Origin: Tenebrio molitor
Lineage: Eukaryota; Arthropoda; Insecta; Coleoptera; Tenebrionidae
Assembly: GCF_963966145.1 (NCBI RefSeq)
Contig: NC_091049.1
Coordinates: forward strand, 14,074,001 to 14,138,000
Length of the DNA stretch: 64,000 nucleotides
Reading direction: 5' to 3'
Shown here: piece by piece, positions 32,795 through 43,903 of the stretch
How positions within the stretch are numbered: the stretch's first letter is position 1
Layout: each line of letters opens with the position of its first letter
Position numbers and translations under genes: made by a program
Notes under the pieces: model-generated
The model's input: the letters and a program-made list of their open reading frames with translations, nothing else
Databases searched by the model: none
Told to the model about the DNA's origin: nothing

Positions 32795-33849
32795 ATGAGT
32801 TCTTCAAGAAGGTTTTGCTTCAACGATCCGCAACATTTCTGCTACATATGTGGCCAGTATACTTTGGAAAATCTAGAAAAACAATTTCTGATTTTGTCAT
32901 AAGTGCTTACTTTTTGTACTTTGTCATGCCTTTGGATAAAAATAACAAGTCGTAGGCTCCTAATTGTGTATGTAAATCGTGTGTCGAATACTTAAGGCTG
33001 TGGAACAGAGGTAAAAGAAGTACCTTTAAATTTGGAATTCCAGCAACATGGCGAGAACCCAAAAATCATCTAGATGATTGTTATTTTTACAGTTTCAATG
33101 TGAAGGGTATAAATCAAAAAAATCGCCATAAATGGGAATATCCAAGTGCTCCTACGTCTGTAAAGCTTCCCACACAACATTCAGTTGATGTTTCAGTTCC
33201 GCCGATTCCTTTCAGTGCTGAGCAAATTTTACAAACTTCAGTAGATGACGATTTTTCAGAAACAGGATCAGAAAACGATTCTAAATTTGACTATTCACCA
33301 TCAACACCTCAACGATTTTCACAAAACGAGCTCGATGATTGTTAGGACTGTAACCCCTTTGTTTTGTGTCGGGTTGTTGCGACAGAATTGGACGTTTTGT
33401 GGTAGACATCTTTATTCTTGTCTTGTTGTGGGAGAAAAAATTACTATCACTTTTGTTGAGCGCCTTATTTGTCTCTTACTGGTTTCTAATCTAAATCTTC
33501 TATCTAAGTCTAAGTCTCTACTATTTACAAATTTTACATCTTATATACTACCTAGTTCTACGAAAAATGAGAGTGGGGTGTAAGCACCCGTCCAGCCCTT
33601 CGTGGGTACAGTTGGATGTAACAGAAATGCAACAATGATCTCCCAAGAGATTTGAACCTCTCAAAACAAGTTTCCGAATCGTTAGCTTCACGATTGAAAG
33701 AGAAAAATCTGCTTGCACTAACAAAAGTATGGGTTATTTGTAACTCAAAAACTAGAGCTGATAGAAAAAAACTAGAGGCATTTTCGGCAACAGCAGACAA
33801 AAATTACTCGGAAACGGCAAAAAAATCTAAGGCAACAGATACTGTGTAA
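32795..33849 (+). pseudogene. Cysteine-rich transposon-associated protein, interrupted
   Basis: From the ATG at 32795 the frame reads CFNDPQHFCYICG. After frameshifts it continues as CVCKSCVEYLRLWNRGKR, then FGIPATWREPKNHLDDCYF and a long acidic, serine- and proline-rich tail ending near 33340. A solo LTR (33340-33634) interrupts it; removing the LTR and one target copy restores a continuous frame, which goes on with LNLSKQVSESLASRLKEKNL. I recall similar multi-copy proteins in arthropod genomes, possibly transposon-linked, but cannot name the family. The spaced CxxC pairs suggest zinc binding. Confidence 0.55.
33340..33634. mobile_element. Solo LTR, 295 bp
   Basis: Begins TGTTAGGACTG and ends ATGCAACA, flanked by the 5-bp direct repeat ATGAT (33335-33339 and 33635-33639). 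The host reading frame is continuous across the empty site. Its superfamily is not determined. Confidence 0.88.
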
Positions 33850-33861
33850 ACTAGTGTAATT

Positions 33862-34368
33862 TGTTACGCCACTTTTGCGCGCAGGCTAGCTCTAGCCGAG
33901 AAGGTCGGGGTTCAGCGTGTGGGATTAATTAAAATTTATATATGTCCCTGGAGAACATTCAGCCTTTATTAAAAACCGGGCTATGAAAATGACTCCGCTG
34001 CAGGCGTCAAACCTGAAACAAGAAGATAACCTCCGACCAAAAAAAAAGTGTACTACACAGCGTACGATACAACAAAATGAAAGGGCGGCCTGTTCGGGCT
34101 TTTCTTCGGACAACCGCGTGGTCGGTCCCGGCGAGTTTAGAGCTCCACGTCCCGGTCCGTCCAACGAAAGAAACGACGACACTCAGCCCGGTAACACTCC
34201 AACACGGCTCTCACTAAAAAGGTCGGGTTTCGAGGGAACGTGGAGTAGACACGGAGAAGCAGCACACGGGTTGTCTCGGCAAAACTACTACCGATCACCC
34301 AAAAAGGAATGCCCAGTGGCGCCTTCCGGTACCGACCACGCAAGTGCCGCAGGTAGTACGTCAAAACG
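33862..34368 (-). mobile_element. LTR-like remnant, one end only
   Basis: The plus strand starts TGTTACGCCACTTTTGCGCG. In the minus orientation an AATAAAGGC signal (about 33965-33973) lies about 110 bp before the end GGCGTAACA, which is the layout of an LTR R-U5 region. The interior is GC-rich compared with its flanks. The other end and a target duplication were not found. A plus-strand frame at 33983-34414 lies within it and has no recognisable domain. Confidence 0.4.
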
Positions 34369-34890
34369 TCATCCCATTGATTTTCTGAAAACGGATGGCC
34401 CCAACGTCCACTGACATACCCCAAAATCAGACAATACAGCTGCAGAAGTGCCGCACCATACTGTTCGTACAAAAACATCTTGGTGCCAAGTATCGATTAC
34501 ATAAATCAGTCCTACTACAACAAAAAGATTAATCACAATGAAACACACCAGAGGTATTTTGTTGAGATTCAGTTTCTTGTTTGTATAGAAAGTGTCAATG
34601 TTTTTGAACTGTTTGGTTTTACTGAACGTTACACTGATGTTGCTGATGTGCTGGTAAATAGGAACAAGATCAGGTGCCCTAAGAGGCTCGCCACGACTCT
34701 GAACTAGCATATTTGACTTAAAAATTTTTGTTGATGAGAGCCTGTAGGGTAGAGTAAGCGATGAAGGCAATGATTAAAAACGGGTATTGCCACGATAATT
34801 TCACTGCTTTGTTTTATTTGAGCCGGCTGTTGGCAATTGTCGCCGGTAGCTCAGTCTTGGGGCGGGGTAAGAGAAACTAATCAACCTGAC
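34369..34890 (-). pseudogene. Possible receptor fragment (Gr-like)
   Basis: The minus strand reads LSWQYPFLIIAFIAYSTLQ (about 34800-34750), then after a stop PIYQHISNISVTFSKTKQF and KIPLVCFIVINLFVVVGLIY. After a frame change near 34478, LYEQYGAALLQLYCLILGY follows. The alternation of long hydrophobic helices with short charged loops fits an insect gustatory or odorant receptor, and it lies at the edge of the Gr array in the same orientation. No helix-7 signature is present, so the family is not certain. Confidence 0.4.
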
Positions 34891-35276
34891 CCAAAATGAC
34901 TAGATGAAAAGGGCGTCAGGATCCTCCGGCACTGCTAATTCGAAAGTATCCGGATCCAATGACACCCCGCAGCCGATACCCGAAATAAAACACAGGTGTA
35001 CGAGTTGACCAATTTCATTAAAATGAATTCCCTAATACAGTGATAATGATAAAATAAAAAATAAATTGTAAAATATAATAAAATAAATAATCGTTTGATG
35101 TCCGCTGATAAAAAAAATACGATGGGGGTAGTAATGTGGTAATTAAAAAAAATGACGGTAACGGTAAATATGAATGTAAACAAAATTAAATAAAAATGTA
35201 AATAAATAAATAAACTCTTGGCCGGTAACTAAACGAATAAAAAAAATACTAAAATACATTTCTCGGGTTAGCCGCG
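34891..35276. other. AT-rich stretch, no gene
   Basis: Low-complexity A/T runs at 35040-35230. Nothing else was recognised. Confidence 0.4.
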
Positions 35277-35442
35277 TATAAGCTTTTTCTCCACCGTGTT
35301 GCATCGGAGTCGAACCCCTCCCTAACATCCTAAGCGTATCATCACCAAGTACCATCCACGAAGTGATATAAGTGGCCCCACGTAAGACCCGAACCCGGGA
35401 GGTGCTGCAGCTGCCGACCCACGACGACACCGACACCCAAAA

Positions 35443-35570
35443 GATTGTTACAAGTGGCACCCAACTTGGGCCGGCGACCCAAGGGATTGTTATAATTGGC
35501 GCTCCAACGTGGGGCCCACAGGACCAACGGATTGTTATAATTGGCGCTCCAACGAGAGGGCCGATTCGCT
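35443..35570 (+). repeat. Triplicated LTR-end and primer-binding motif
   Basis: GATTGTTAYAA occurs at 35443, 35485 and 35530, followed each time by a primer-binding-like sequence (AGTGGCACCCAAC once, ATTGGCGCTCCAACG twice). The 3' LTR also ends with two of the GATTGTTACA units (near 38156 and 38198). Confidence 0.75.
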
Positions 35571-35650
35571 AACCAGTAGAAGAAAAACCGTGAAAGCAGT
35601 GAAAATCCTTCACCATTTCACCAGTCACCAGAGGTCACAAGACCACGGCC

Positions 35651-37204
35651 TTGACCTCCGAGCAGCTCGAACAACTCATACGTGGCCTGAAAGTTAACAC
35701 TGAAAAGCATTTCACACACTGTCCCGCTAGATTTAGTGGAACCCGAACCAGAGAGGCAGTGGATGACTTCTTGGCCACCGTCGACTTCTTCAAAACGTGC
35801 GAAGGTATCACGGACAACAACGCCGCCAAGGGACTCACGCTACTGTTGGAACGTTCCGCACACACCTGGTGGCCAGGGATCAAGGGCTCCATCTTCATAT
35901 GGACAGAAGCCCAAACGGCAATTCGAAACTAGTTCGCACCAAGTCCATCAGCGTACCAGATATACCAGCAGGTGTTTGCCACCCGTCAGGACGCTCAAAC
36001 TCCCACAGGACTCTTCATCTCCGAAAAGGGAGCCCTGCTAGCTCAGGTAAATCGACCTGACACTGAATCCAGACAGATTGACTTCTTCTACGGCCTCCTG
36101 CGGCTGGAGATCAGGGAACGCGTCCCCAGGAAGACGATCCGAGACTTCACATCTCTGCCGGACGCAGCACGCGAAGTCGAAGCCGTCCTGAGGGAACGTA
36201 GATCCGAAACCACCGCAGAAACATCAAAGAAGGTACGTGACAAATGCGCCAATTGCGGAAACAAGGGTCATGACATAACCATGTGCCGCAAACGCGAGAG
36301 GGCTGAGAAGAGTGAAAAGGATTCGAAACCAGGAGAATCTGTCAAAGCCGAAGTCAAATGTTATGGCTGTGGTAAGCCAGGTGTCACAAAACGAAACTGC
36401 CCGTTGTGCTCCCCACCTCAGGACACGGCTGCACAGACATTGGTTTTCCACGCGTTGTCGATCAAGCCAACCGAACGGCCAGCTGTCGACATCACAGTTT
36501 CCGGGATTCCCGGAAGAGCATTTTTGGACCCCGGGGCCAGGACAAGCCTGGCAAGCCCCAAACTGCAAAAAGTACTGAAAAAACTAGGTTTCCCTTTCAC
36601 GAAGCAAGTTGCCAAGTTGATACTCGCCGACGGACGAGCGGAGAACAAGTTAATTCAGACCGTGATGGTCCCTGTAACGTTGAAGGGTCGAACGTTCACG
36701 ACTCCTTTTGTATGCACGGAAGGAGGCTCTGAAGCAGCTACTCTCCTAGGAGTCGATTTTGCACGACTTGCCAAGTTAGTAGTCAACTATCACACTAACA
36801 CCTACCATTTTCACGGCGCGAGTCATGAAGAGTATGCTTTTGTTCAAAAGGAAAATCACCCCGTACTCCCGTTGAGTCCTTTCAACGCCGTACAACCGGA
36901 GCCTAGGGAGGAAATTGTTCTGGATGACCCGTACCAATTCCCTGTAGACTTCGACGAACTAATGAAAAGTGATGAGTGGTCCGATCTAACTGAGAATTAC
37001 GGACTAGTCATCGCTCCATTACCGCCCACATCTACACGAGTCTCTCCACCGACGATCCATGTGCAGCAACGTCCTCCACATGGGCGTACTGACGCAAAGA
37101 GTTTCTCCCGGACCAACCATCGATGGGCTGACACCACGTACGCCGTCGATCTAGAGTACGAGGACAGTCCACGGAGAGCGCTGGAGATCTCTGTCCTCAC
37201 GTAG
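35651..37204 (+). pseudogene. Gag-protease polyprotein with a stop codon
   Basis: One frame throughout, broken by a TAG at 35930-35932. The first part resembles the capsid of gypsy Gag (FSGTRTREAVDDFLATVDFF, then a WWPGI motif). After the stop, YQIYQQVFATRQ and ALLAQV continue the capsid. Two zinc knuckles follow (CANCGNKGHDITMC and CYGCGKPGVTKRNC), then a retroviral-type aspartic protease with FLDPGARTSLAS, where the usual D-T/S-G reads D-P-G, so catalysis is doubtful. The start codon is not certain; there is no ATG near the beginning of the similarity. Confidence 0.8.
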
Positions 37205-37563
37205 ACTTCGCCACCCTTGACATTCATGTCACAGACGAAGGTAACGCCCGCACGCCGGACAAGCGCCATCAACCCAACGCAATGCTCCACCATTACGGGA
37301 ATCTCTTCGAGGAACATAGAGTGACGACACCGATACTGAAACAAGCCGATCGCCTGCTTGTTTACACTCTTCGCCCAGATGCCGGTAACCACACTATTGG
37401 TGCAGCTCCTCTCCAGGGGGAGAAACCCAACAGACGAAAGACCAGGAACATGAATTCTCAACTTCCAGGGAAACCTCCACCGCAACGGAAACCACCCCCA
37501 GCAAGAAAGAGGTACCTCTGCAAAACCCTACGTCGTTCCGACTCATGGTTTTGAGGGGGAGAT
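37205..37563 (+). pseudogene. RNase H remnant and 3' untranslated part
   Basis: A frame near 37282-37440 reads ILKQADRLLVYTLRPDAGNH followed by TIGAAPLQGE, matching the beginning of gypsy RNase H (usually YTDAS-x-AIGAVLLQ). The preceding reverse transcriptase and following integrase are deleted. Confidence 0.6.
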
Positions 37564-38207
37564 TGTAGCGACCCAGAGATGTAGTGCGCCGAGCGGCCAC
37601 CAGACTAGCGCCTTCGTCGCTTCCCCCAACCTTGATCATTTCCGCGATTTCCCTTCACCCATCTCACCCATCGTCGGACCCTATAAATTGCAGAACATCA
37701 CGCAGAAGAGCTAAGACTATTCTTCTGCTCCGACCGGACAGCGCCCTAGGGACATCCACCCGGACATTGGAATAGCTCTGCCCCAGAAGCTCCCCCGGCG
37801 GACAAGCTGGACGGACGATCACTCTTGGCTCCACCTAGACAGCGCCCTCGGGACATTTAACAGGACCTTGAGTAGCTCCGCTCCGGAAACGTTCCCCAGG
37901 TGGACGAGTCGGACGAAAGTCTTCCCCTCAACCCGTCCTTGTTGTTTGTTTATATTTTTACTGAATAAAGCCTGTGTTTGCTCCACCGTGTTGCATCGGA
38001 ATCGAACCCTTCCCAAACATCCTAAGCGTATCATCACCAAGTACCATCCAACTTGGGGTACCGATACACGAAAAAGTGTTATAAGTGGCCCCACGTAAGG
38101 CCCGAACCCGAGAGGTGTTGCAGCTGTCGACCCACGACGACACCGATACCCAAAGGATTGTTACAAGTGGCACCCAACTTGGGCAGGCGACCCAAAGGAT
38201 TGTTACA
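37564..38207 (+). repeat. 3' LTR of the deleted gypsy element
   Basis: 644 bp from TGTAGCGACCC to GATTGTTACA. Contains TATAAATTG at about 37681 and AATAAA at about 37963, consistent with promoter and polyadenylation signals. Confidence 0.85.
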
Positions 38208-39868
38208 AAATTATATTAATTAATGGAATCACCTTAAGTACATAACATTTTTAGTTTACAATATAAAAATTTCCGATAATAATGCGGAATCTGGAAAAGT
38301 GCCCCGAATGCTTGCAGCGTTTCCACGTTGAATAGCAAGGGAAATCCTCGCGAAAAGGAATTTCTTTGATTTTGAATTGCCTGATTCCGCAATAATAATA
38401 ATAATAATAATAATAATTAATTAATTAATTTCAGACGACACCATCGTTAACCTAAATTTGTTGACAATGAAGAGTCAAATCTAATAGTGTTAAAATTAGA
38501 GTAATCCAAGCATTTTTTGTTGTTGATGATATTATTTTTGAAACCTAGTAACTGGCTTTATTTGGTAGAAATAACACCACACCTCCAGATGCCCTTCTGG
38601 GATTGGTAGAAGTCTTGGAAGTTAGTTATGTAAGGAGTAGTAAATTATTTTCTTCTATTTTGACAACTTACTGTCGTCGGCAAGTGCCACTTATCTCTGG
38701 GGCGTAAGACCTGAAAAACCCTATATAACTAATTAATACGAGAAAGGTTGGCTGTAGATTTTTTAAATCTATTTTCATTTGCCTATTTAACTCTTGATCT
38801 TTACGCAGATTCATTAAATAGAATTTTGTTTATTGTCGAGAACAAAACGTATTTAAAAAAAAAATATTTGATTAAATTTGCAAATAAAACTGGAACACGT
38901 GGTTTTAGTAAAGTTTTCTATTATTTCAGGACTAATTCTAATAATAAAGACTTTAAAAGAAAGGTCTACTACTCGTAAGTGCACAATAGTTCCAACCATT
39001 ATAAAAATGTGTTCAAATTTCTTATAAAAAAAAATAAATAAATAAACACTATAAATTTGTGTGAATATTACCCTCATTTCAAATAGGTCAATGGAGTCAC
39101 GTCATTTTGATCACGTTCTTCAATGAAAACAACATTAGTTGATAACAAAACCGGAAGAGAGGTACCGTTGTTAGTATGCCTGTTCTGGCATCATGACAAC
39201 GCTTTATAAATTTATTTAAAGTGTCAAAAATGTCACACATTGGTTTTAGTTCGTTATCTTAATATCGATGAAGCTTTAGACGATAATATGCCAAAGAATA
39301 GGAAGAATTTAATATCAATAATAATGTTTCAGAGTTTATTCGGGCAATAATCATTCGAATTACATTCGTATTTTTGTAAAATTACAATTCGACATTGCCA
39401 GACCTCGCGTTTCACGCTCGAGTTGTTACTAGGCAACACGATCTCGTTTCCGTCAAAAGTGTGTCTCATTTTCGAATATTTTACAAATACTCATGTAATT
39501 ATACCGTGAGATCGAAAAAAAAAATTAGAGTAGGCGCTGACCAAACATTTTAGTTGGCAATTCGTGAGATTTCAATTAACAGATGTCAGTCTTAAATGTT
39601 AGGGTAGTGATTTTGAGAATGTTGAAATCTTGATTTTCGTAAAGAATTTTGTGTGATCTGTCGGTTGTAAAAGAATTTCCTCAGCTAGTGCAATGAAACA
39701 ATGAGATTTAAAACTCCCGCACTTTTATTTAACGTCAACGGTGAGCACGGAGCACGCGCAGGCCGCTTGTTTCTTTATAAATAAATTGATCCAAGATCAG
39801 GATCCAACGATCATCGATCAATCAATATTATCCAGAGAGATTGTTGTCGGTTGTGGGGGCTCTTATTG
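38208..39868. other. Intergenic stretch
   Basis: No gene is supported. It holds an (ATA)n tract (38390-38416) followed by TTAA repeats, and an AT-rich frame at 38748-38978 without recognisable features. GCGTTTCACGCTCGAG near 39407 is a small palindrome-like patch. Confidence 0.4.
38390..38430. repeat. ATA/TTAA microsatellite
   Basis: About nine AAT units followed by four TTAA units. Confidence 0.9.
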
Positions 39869-40250
39869 TCAAGGAGTAATTTCATGCACAACAGACACAC
39901 GATAGAGAAAAAAGGGCAAATCTTTTTTAAGAATTTGTTGAACTGTACCAAATGATAGGTTAGTTTCTTGGGTTAATCTCTGCAATAATTCTTTGTTCAC
40001 CCTCTTCAATATTTTCAGCTGATCTTTTTGTCGGTCGTCTACTGCCTTTTTTGCGCAGAACACTACCTGTTTCCAAAAACATGTTTACGCATTTGTAGAT
40101 TCTCTGGGCAAGTTGTTGGTTAAGTGCCTTGAAAGTCCGGAAACTTTTGTTGAAATTCCTCAAAAACTCGAGGTGTCAAATAGGACCAAGCCTTTCTCTA
40201 TTGCTGAAGAAACACTGGACAATGAAAATTTGGTGCTCTAAAGTGAACAT
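39869..40250 (-). pseudogene. Mariner-type transposase, N-terminal fragment
   Basis: The minus strand reads FTLEHQIFIVQCFFSNRE, then YLTPRVFEEFQQKFPDFQGT in another frame, then MFLETGSVLRKKGSRRPTKR, LTQETNLSFGTVQQILKKDL and YRVSVVHEITP. This order (two helix-turn-helix motifs joined by a GRPR-like hook, then the RVVHEI-like linker) is that of mariner-type transposases. Several frameshifts are present and the catalytic domain is missing. Confidence 0.75.
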
Positions 40251-40840
40251 ATTGTAATAGCAAATTTTAATAGTCAATAATTAATAATGACAATTACCAT
40301 TGTAATGGCATTTGAATTAAATTTTTACGTGCTGCCAACTGAAGTGTATTAATCATGGTAATCCCGATTTTTTTTATATTTTCGCACGGTATATGAAAAC
40401 ATTTACAATAGTTACTGCCAAGTTATCTATTCCATAAATATTCTTCACTACAAATATGCACTAGCTTATACATACGAAAAACCTTTTCTAATGTCCTTGG
40501 TGCCAAAATCCATAAATTTTAATAATTACATATTATAATAATTGTCATGTTTGTTCTTTTTCAAATCTGAAATTAAAAAAAATAGTGAAGGTTCTTCACA
40601 CTCATTAATTCTTTCGTCATAGAACACTCAAGCTTTAACAGAACTAAGTTATTATTCATGTACAAACATAATGTATTCCGGCCACAATCAAAAGAAAAAT
40701 GCATAGGTATCGTGTGGTAATTCTGAGACTTTTTTTTCCTATTGGTTAGAACTTGTTAGTTAAACTGGTCATATTGTTTTAAAGGGGAGAGTTATAATTA
40801 TTACAAAGTGGTCAACGCCCAAACCTACGTTTGCGCAAAT
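40251..40840. other. Intergenic stretch before the ABCC pseudogene
   Basis: AT-rich, no gene seen. It may contain the former promoter of the pseudogene. Confidence 0.35.
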
Positions 40841-42128
40841 ATGGGAAAGATTAGTGACCACAAAATAACAAATCGAGAGAAAAAATTTTATCCTGGACCG
40901 AAAAAAAAAACTCCCTTCTCAATTGTTCTTCTGGTAAGTGTTATGAATAGATTCTGCAACAATAATAAACGCGACGCACTTATCAGGTAGGAACTACCCC
41001 TCATTCTTAAGAGTAGGAACAAGGACTTTCACGAATCGAAAAGACAGGGTGACAAACTGGAACTGGAAAAATTTAACAAAATATCTTTTAGTAAAATGTT
41101 ATTATAGTCCCTATGAGACTAATGTACCATTGCAAAAAGCATACATGTACGCTGACTTATTGGTGTTCTCAATGTTCGCCGACGTAATAACCTACCACTG
41201 GTACATGATTAGACTTTTTGCGCTCGGAATGAAGATACGAGTCGCTTGCTGTTCGCTCATTTACAGAAAATATCTAAAACAGAGAATCGGTGAGGGTCTG
41301 AACGGCAGCAAAATAATTAATCTGCCATCAAACGATGCAAACAGATTTGATTTGGCGTTGCTCGTAATCCTTTTCGTATGGGTGACACCCGTCCTGATGC
41401 TCGTCGAAATATTTTATTTGTATTTTGCCGTTGACAGCATTGCTACTGCAGGAGTTGTAGTGCTTGTGTTGAGTCTGCTCTTCGAAAGTTAGTTATTCGT
41501 TATTTCTTTCCGTTGTTGTATAAAACGGGAAGTTTCAGTTTACATATCCAAGAAGATTTCGAAGAATAGGATGCGAGCAGCTTTGAGAACTGACTACGGA
41601 TTCGACTGATGAATGACATTGTTTCCGCCATCAAAGTGATCAAATGCACACGTGGGAAAAACCTTTCTCTCGATTTATCAAAATCGCACGAGTGTTAGTA
41701 CCTCAAATCAAGTCTTTCTCTTTCTCTAGCTCCCTTTCTAGGTTAGAAATGCGAGAGATGCTAAGGGCCAATCTGTTCGATCAACTATATACTTTCCACT
41801 TTTCTGAACTACGTCTGCATTTATCTTTGCGTTTTGGCAGCCCCCTTGGTCGGGGTGCCTCTTTTATCTTCCTACGTCTTCCTACTTCAGTTCTGGTGGT
41901 AACTGTCTGTTTACCTTTGTGATACTTTTTGCATTTGTCTTGGCCCAATGCTGCGCCAGCTGCATTGATTTCTTCTTGTCTTCCGGGGTCAACCTGGTCC
42001 AAGAACACGATCGCTTCGAAACGGAATTGGAAAAAACAATTCTCAGCTACAACTGTGTCTACATCTACAGCAATCTGCACAATTCGATGTTCGGCAAAAT
42101 AATCGCGACCATGACATTTTCCAAAGAC
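40841..42128 (+). pseudogene. ABCC/MRP-type transporter pseudogene, 5' part
   Basis: A paralogue of the intact gene at 60342. The ATG at 40841 and a first exon ending at a GTAAGT donor (about 40936) match in layout. 41049-41492 encodes part of the first membrane domain (MKIRVACCSLIYRKYLKQ, then VNLPSNDANRF-like residues INLPSNDANRF). A piece with KVIKMHTWEKPF follows after stops. The first nucleotide-binding domain is absent: sequence jumps to the second membrane domain (LVQEHDRFETELEKT, YSNLHNSMFGKIIATMTF), which stops where a gypsy element begins at 42129. Exon 2 is missing too. Confidence 0.85.
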
Positions 42129-43655
42129 TGTAACCTACCTGAGGGGATGGTCCGGCATCAGCTGGAGAGCAATTTGTGCATAGGGGTGTTCCCTGTCGGA
42201 AAAAATAGGGCGCCACAAATTTGGTTGCAAAAAAAGTTTAAAAATTTAACTCTGGGTCCAAATCCGAAAACCTCAGAAGAAAAATTCCGGCAATTCAATG
42301 ATACAAGAGGTAGAAATGAACGTATATTGATGTAAAATTGTAAAAAATGAACATAACATGATATGAACATATTTGATATGATAAATGAAATTGTGAAAAT
42401 TAAATGTGAATATTTCTAGAAAGCCGCTACCATTTGAAAATTAAAATAAATTGCGATTCGGTTTTTGACCCGGGAATTACTCCTATATTAGAGCGCGTGG
42501 CCACGTGTCGTACAGGGCGTAAAATTTGTTCAAAATATTTGGATGATACGAGCGAACAATCACGCGTCAAGTAGCTAGCCCTTCACAAAGTTAATTACAA
42601 ACTTATTTTACTAAAAATTCAGCGAACTTGCGCATCCACTCGGTAGATTTGTTTTGCGCAGAGTGACAGAACAAATCGTCCGTTCCTGGTGAGGGTGAGC
42701 TTTGGCGGTAAGGACTGCGCCTGCGCGGAGCGTTGTAGGTGGCTCGCCTCAAGGATCCGGCGGTAACTCCTGTAGGATCACGAACTTGCCTCTTGGGAGT
42801 ACGGGGTACGAAGACGGTATTTGACGGTAGAACGAAGATAAAGAGCGAGAGTGACGAGATAAAAAAAAAAAGGGCTGAGTTTTTACTCTGGCCTTTCTCG
42901 AGAAATTGTGCAGCTTCGGGATTTTTCTCGTGACGGTAGCTGCTTTTTTCTCCCTTTTATAAACTCGGTGTTTTTGTTAACTCCACGTGAAATTGAGTGG
43001 GCCAATGGTGTACTGCCGTATGCTGCAGTCGCAGGAAAAGTGGAGTGTTGGATTTTAATGAGAGAAGACAGTTGACAGACCAAAATAAACAAAGAAGTGA
43101 GGTTTAGTTAAATGGAATTGTAAATGAATAATTGGGAAATCAGCAAACCTTTGCTCGCTGAATCACACGGAGAGGACAATGGGCATTGAAATTGAACTAG
43201 TTTCGCCCACCGACTAGTTCGCGGCACGAAGGAACGAAGGCACTCAAATTGAGGCTCACAGTGCCCGAGTGTGGGCCTCCAGGGTAAAGTTAAAAGGAAC
43301 AAGGTGGCTAAACTACCCCGCTAGTAAAGCTTTTTCCGTAGGTGACGGTAAAAATTTAATTTGACTTTTGGAAGACTCCTACTTCCCCTAAATCACAAAG
43401 GGTGGCGATATTCTTCAGCCCTTCACCACAGGGCGATCAAGATGAGGAACTTTAAGAGAAAAATGCGGAAATGAAAGAGGTTGATGATGTAATTATATCA
43501 AGTATCCATCGAATTACCGGAGATGAGTATTTTAAACAATTATTATTGAGGCAGAGTCCAAACTGTGTTTCAGCATGTAGCGCAAAGGAACCCTCAACAC
43601 AAAAATCACGACTTTGGATTTTTTTGTCTAAAATGGGGCGCTTTAACCAGTTACA
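42129..43655 (-). repeat. Gypsy copy 2, 3' LTR
   Basis: 1527 bp from TGTAACCTACC to CCAGTTACA, followed by the purine tract complement CTACCCCTCTCCTC. More diverged from copy 1, and internally shorter. Confidence 0.9.
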
Positions 43656-43903
43656 CTACCCCTCTCCTCAAATAAAAAAAAATGAACGTGTTCATATTTT
43701 TTTTTTCAGAGCAATACTCAACAGGCGGCAATCTTTTCCGAGCGTTTTGGTATATATCGTTTACCAGGCGTCCTTACGGAAGTCAAAATAAATAGTGTCT
43801 ATTTCGGTAAAGTGTCCTAAATCGATGAGGTGTCATAATCGGTAATGGTCACACGTTCGGATTGGATAGTAGATACTTTATATAATTTCCGCGATAGTAA
43901 TTC

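Larger units (their letters stand above)
35277..38207 (+). mobile_element. Deleted Ty3/gypsy element with gag and protease
   Basis: A truncated 5' LTR (35277-35494) matches the end of the complete 3' LTR (37564-38207), sharing CTCCACCGTGTTGCATCGG and CATCCTAAGCGTATCATC. Between them lie gag and protease and a short RNase H piece; reverse transcriptase and integrase are gone. A purine tract GAGGGGGAGAT precedes the 3' LTR. It is a non-autonomous, probably dead derivative of a family different from the other gypsy copies. Confidence 0.85.

Noticed and set aside
33983..34414. A 143-codon frame on the plus strand
   Set aside because: It sits in an LTR-like GC-rich patch, has low-complexity composition and no recognisable domain.
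38748..39077. Small AT-rich frames on both strands
   Set aside because: Composition is that of the AT-rich background and no motif is present.
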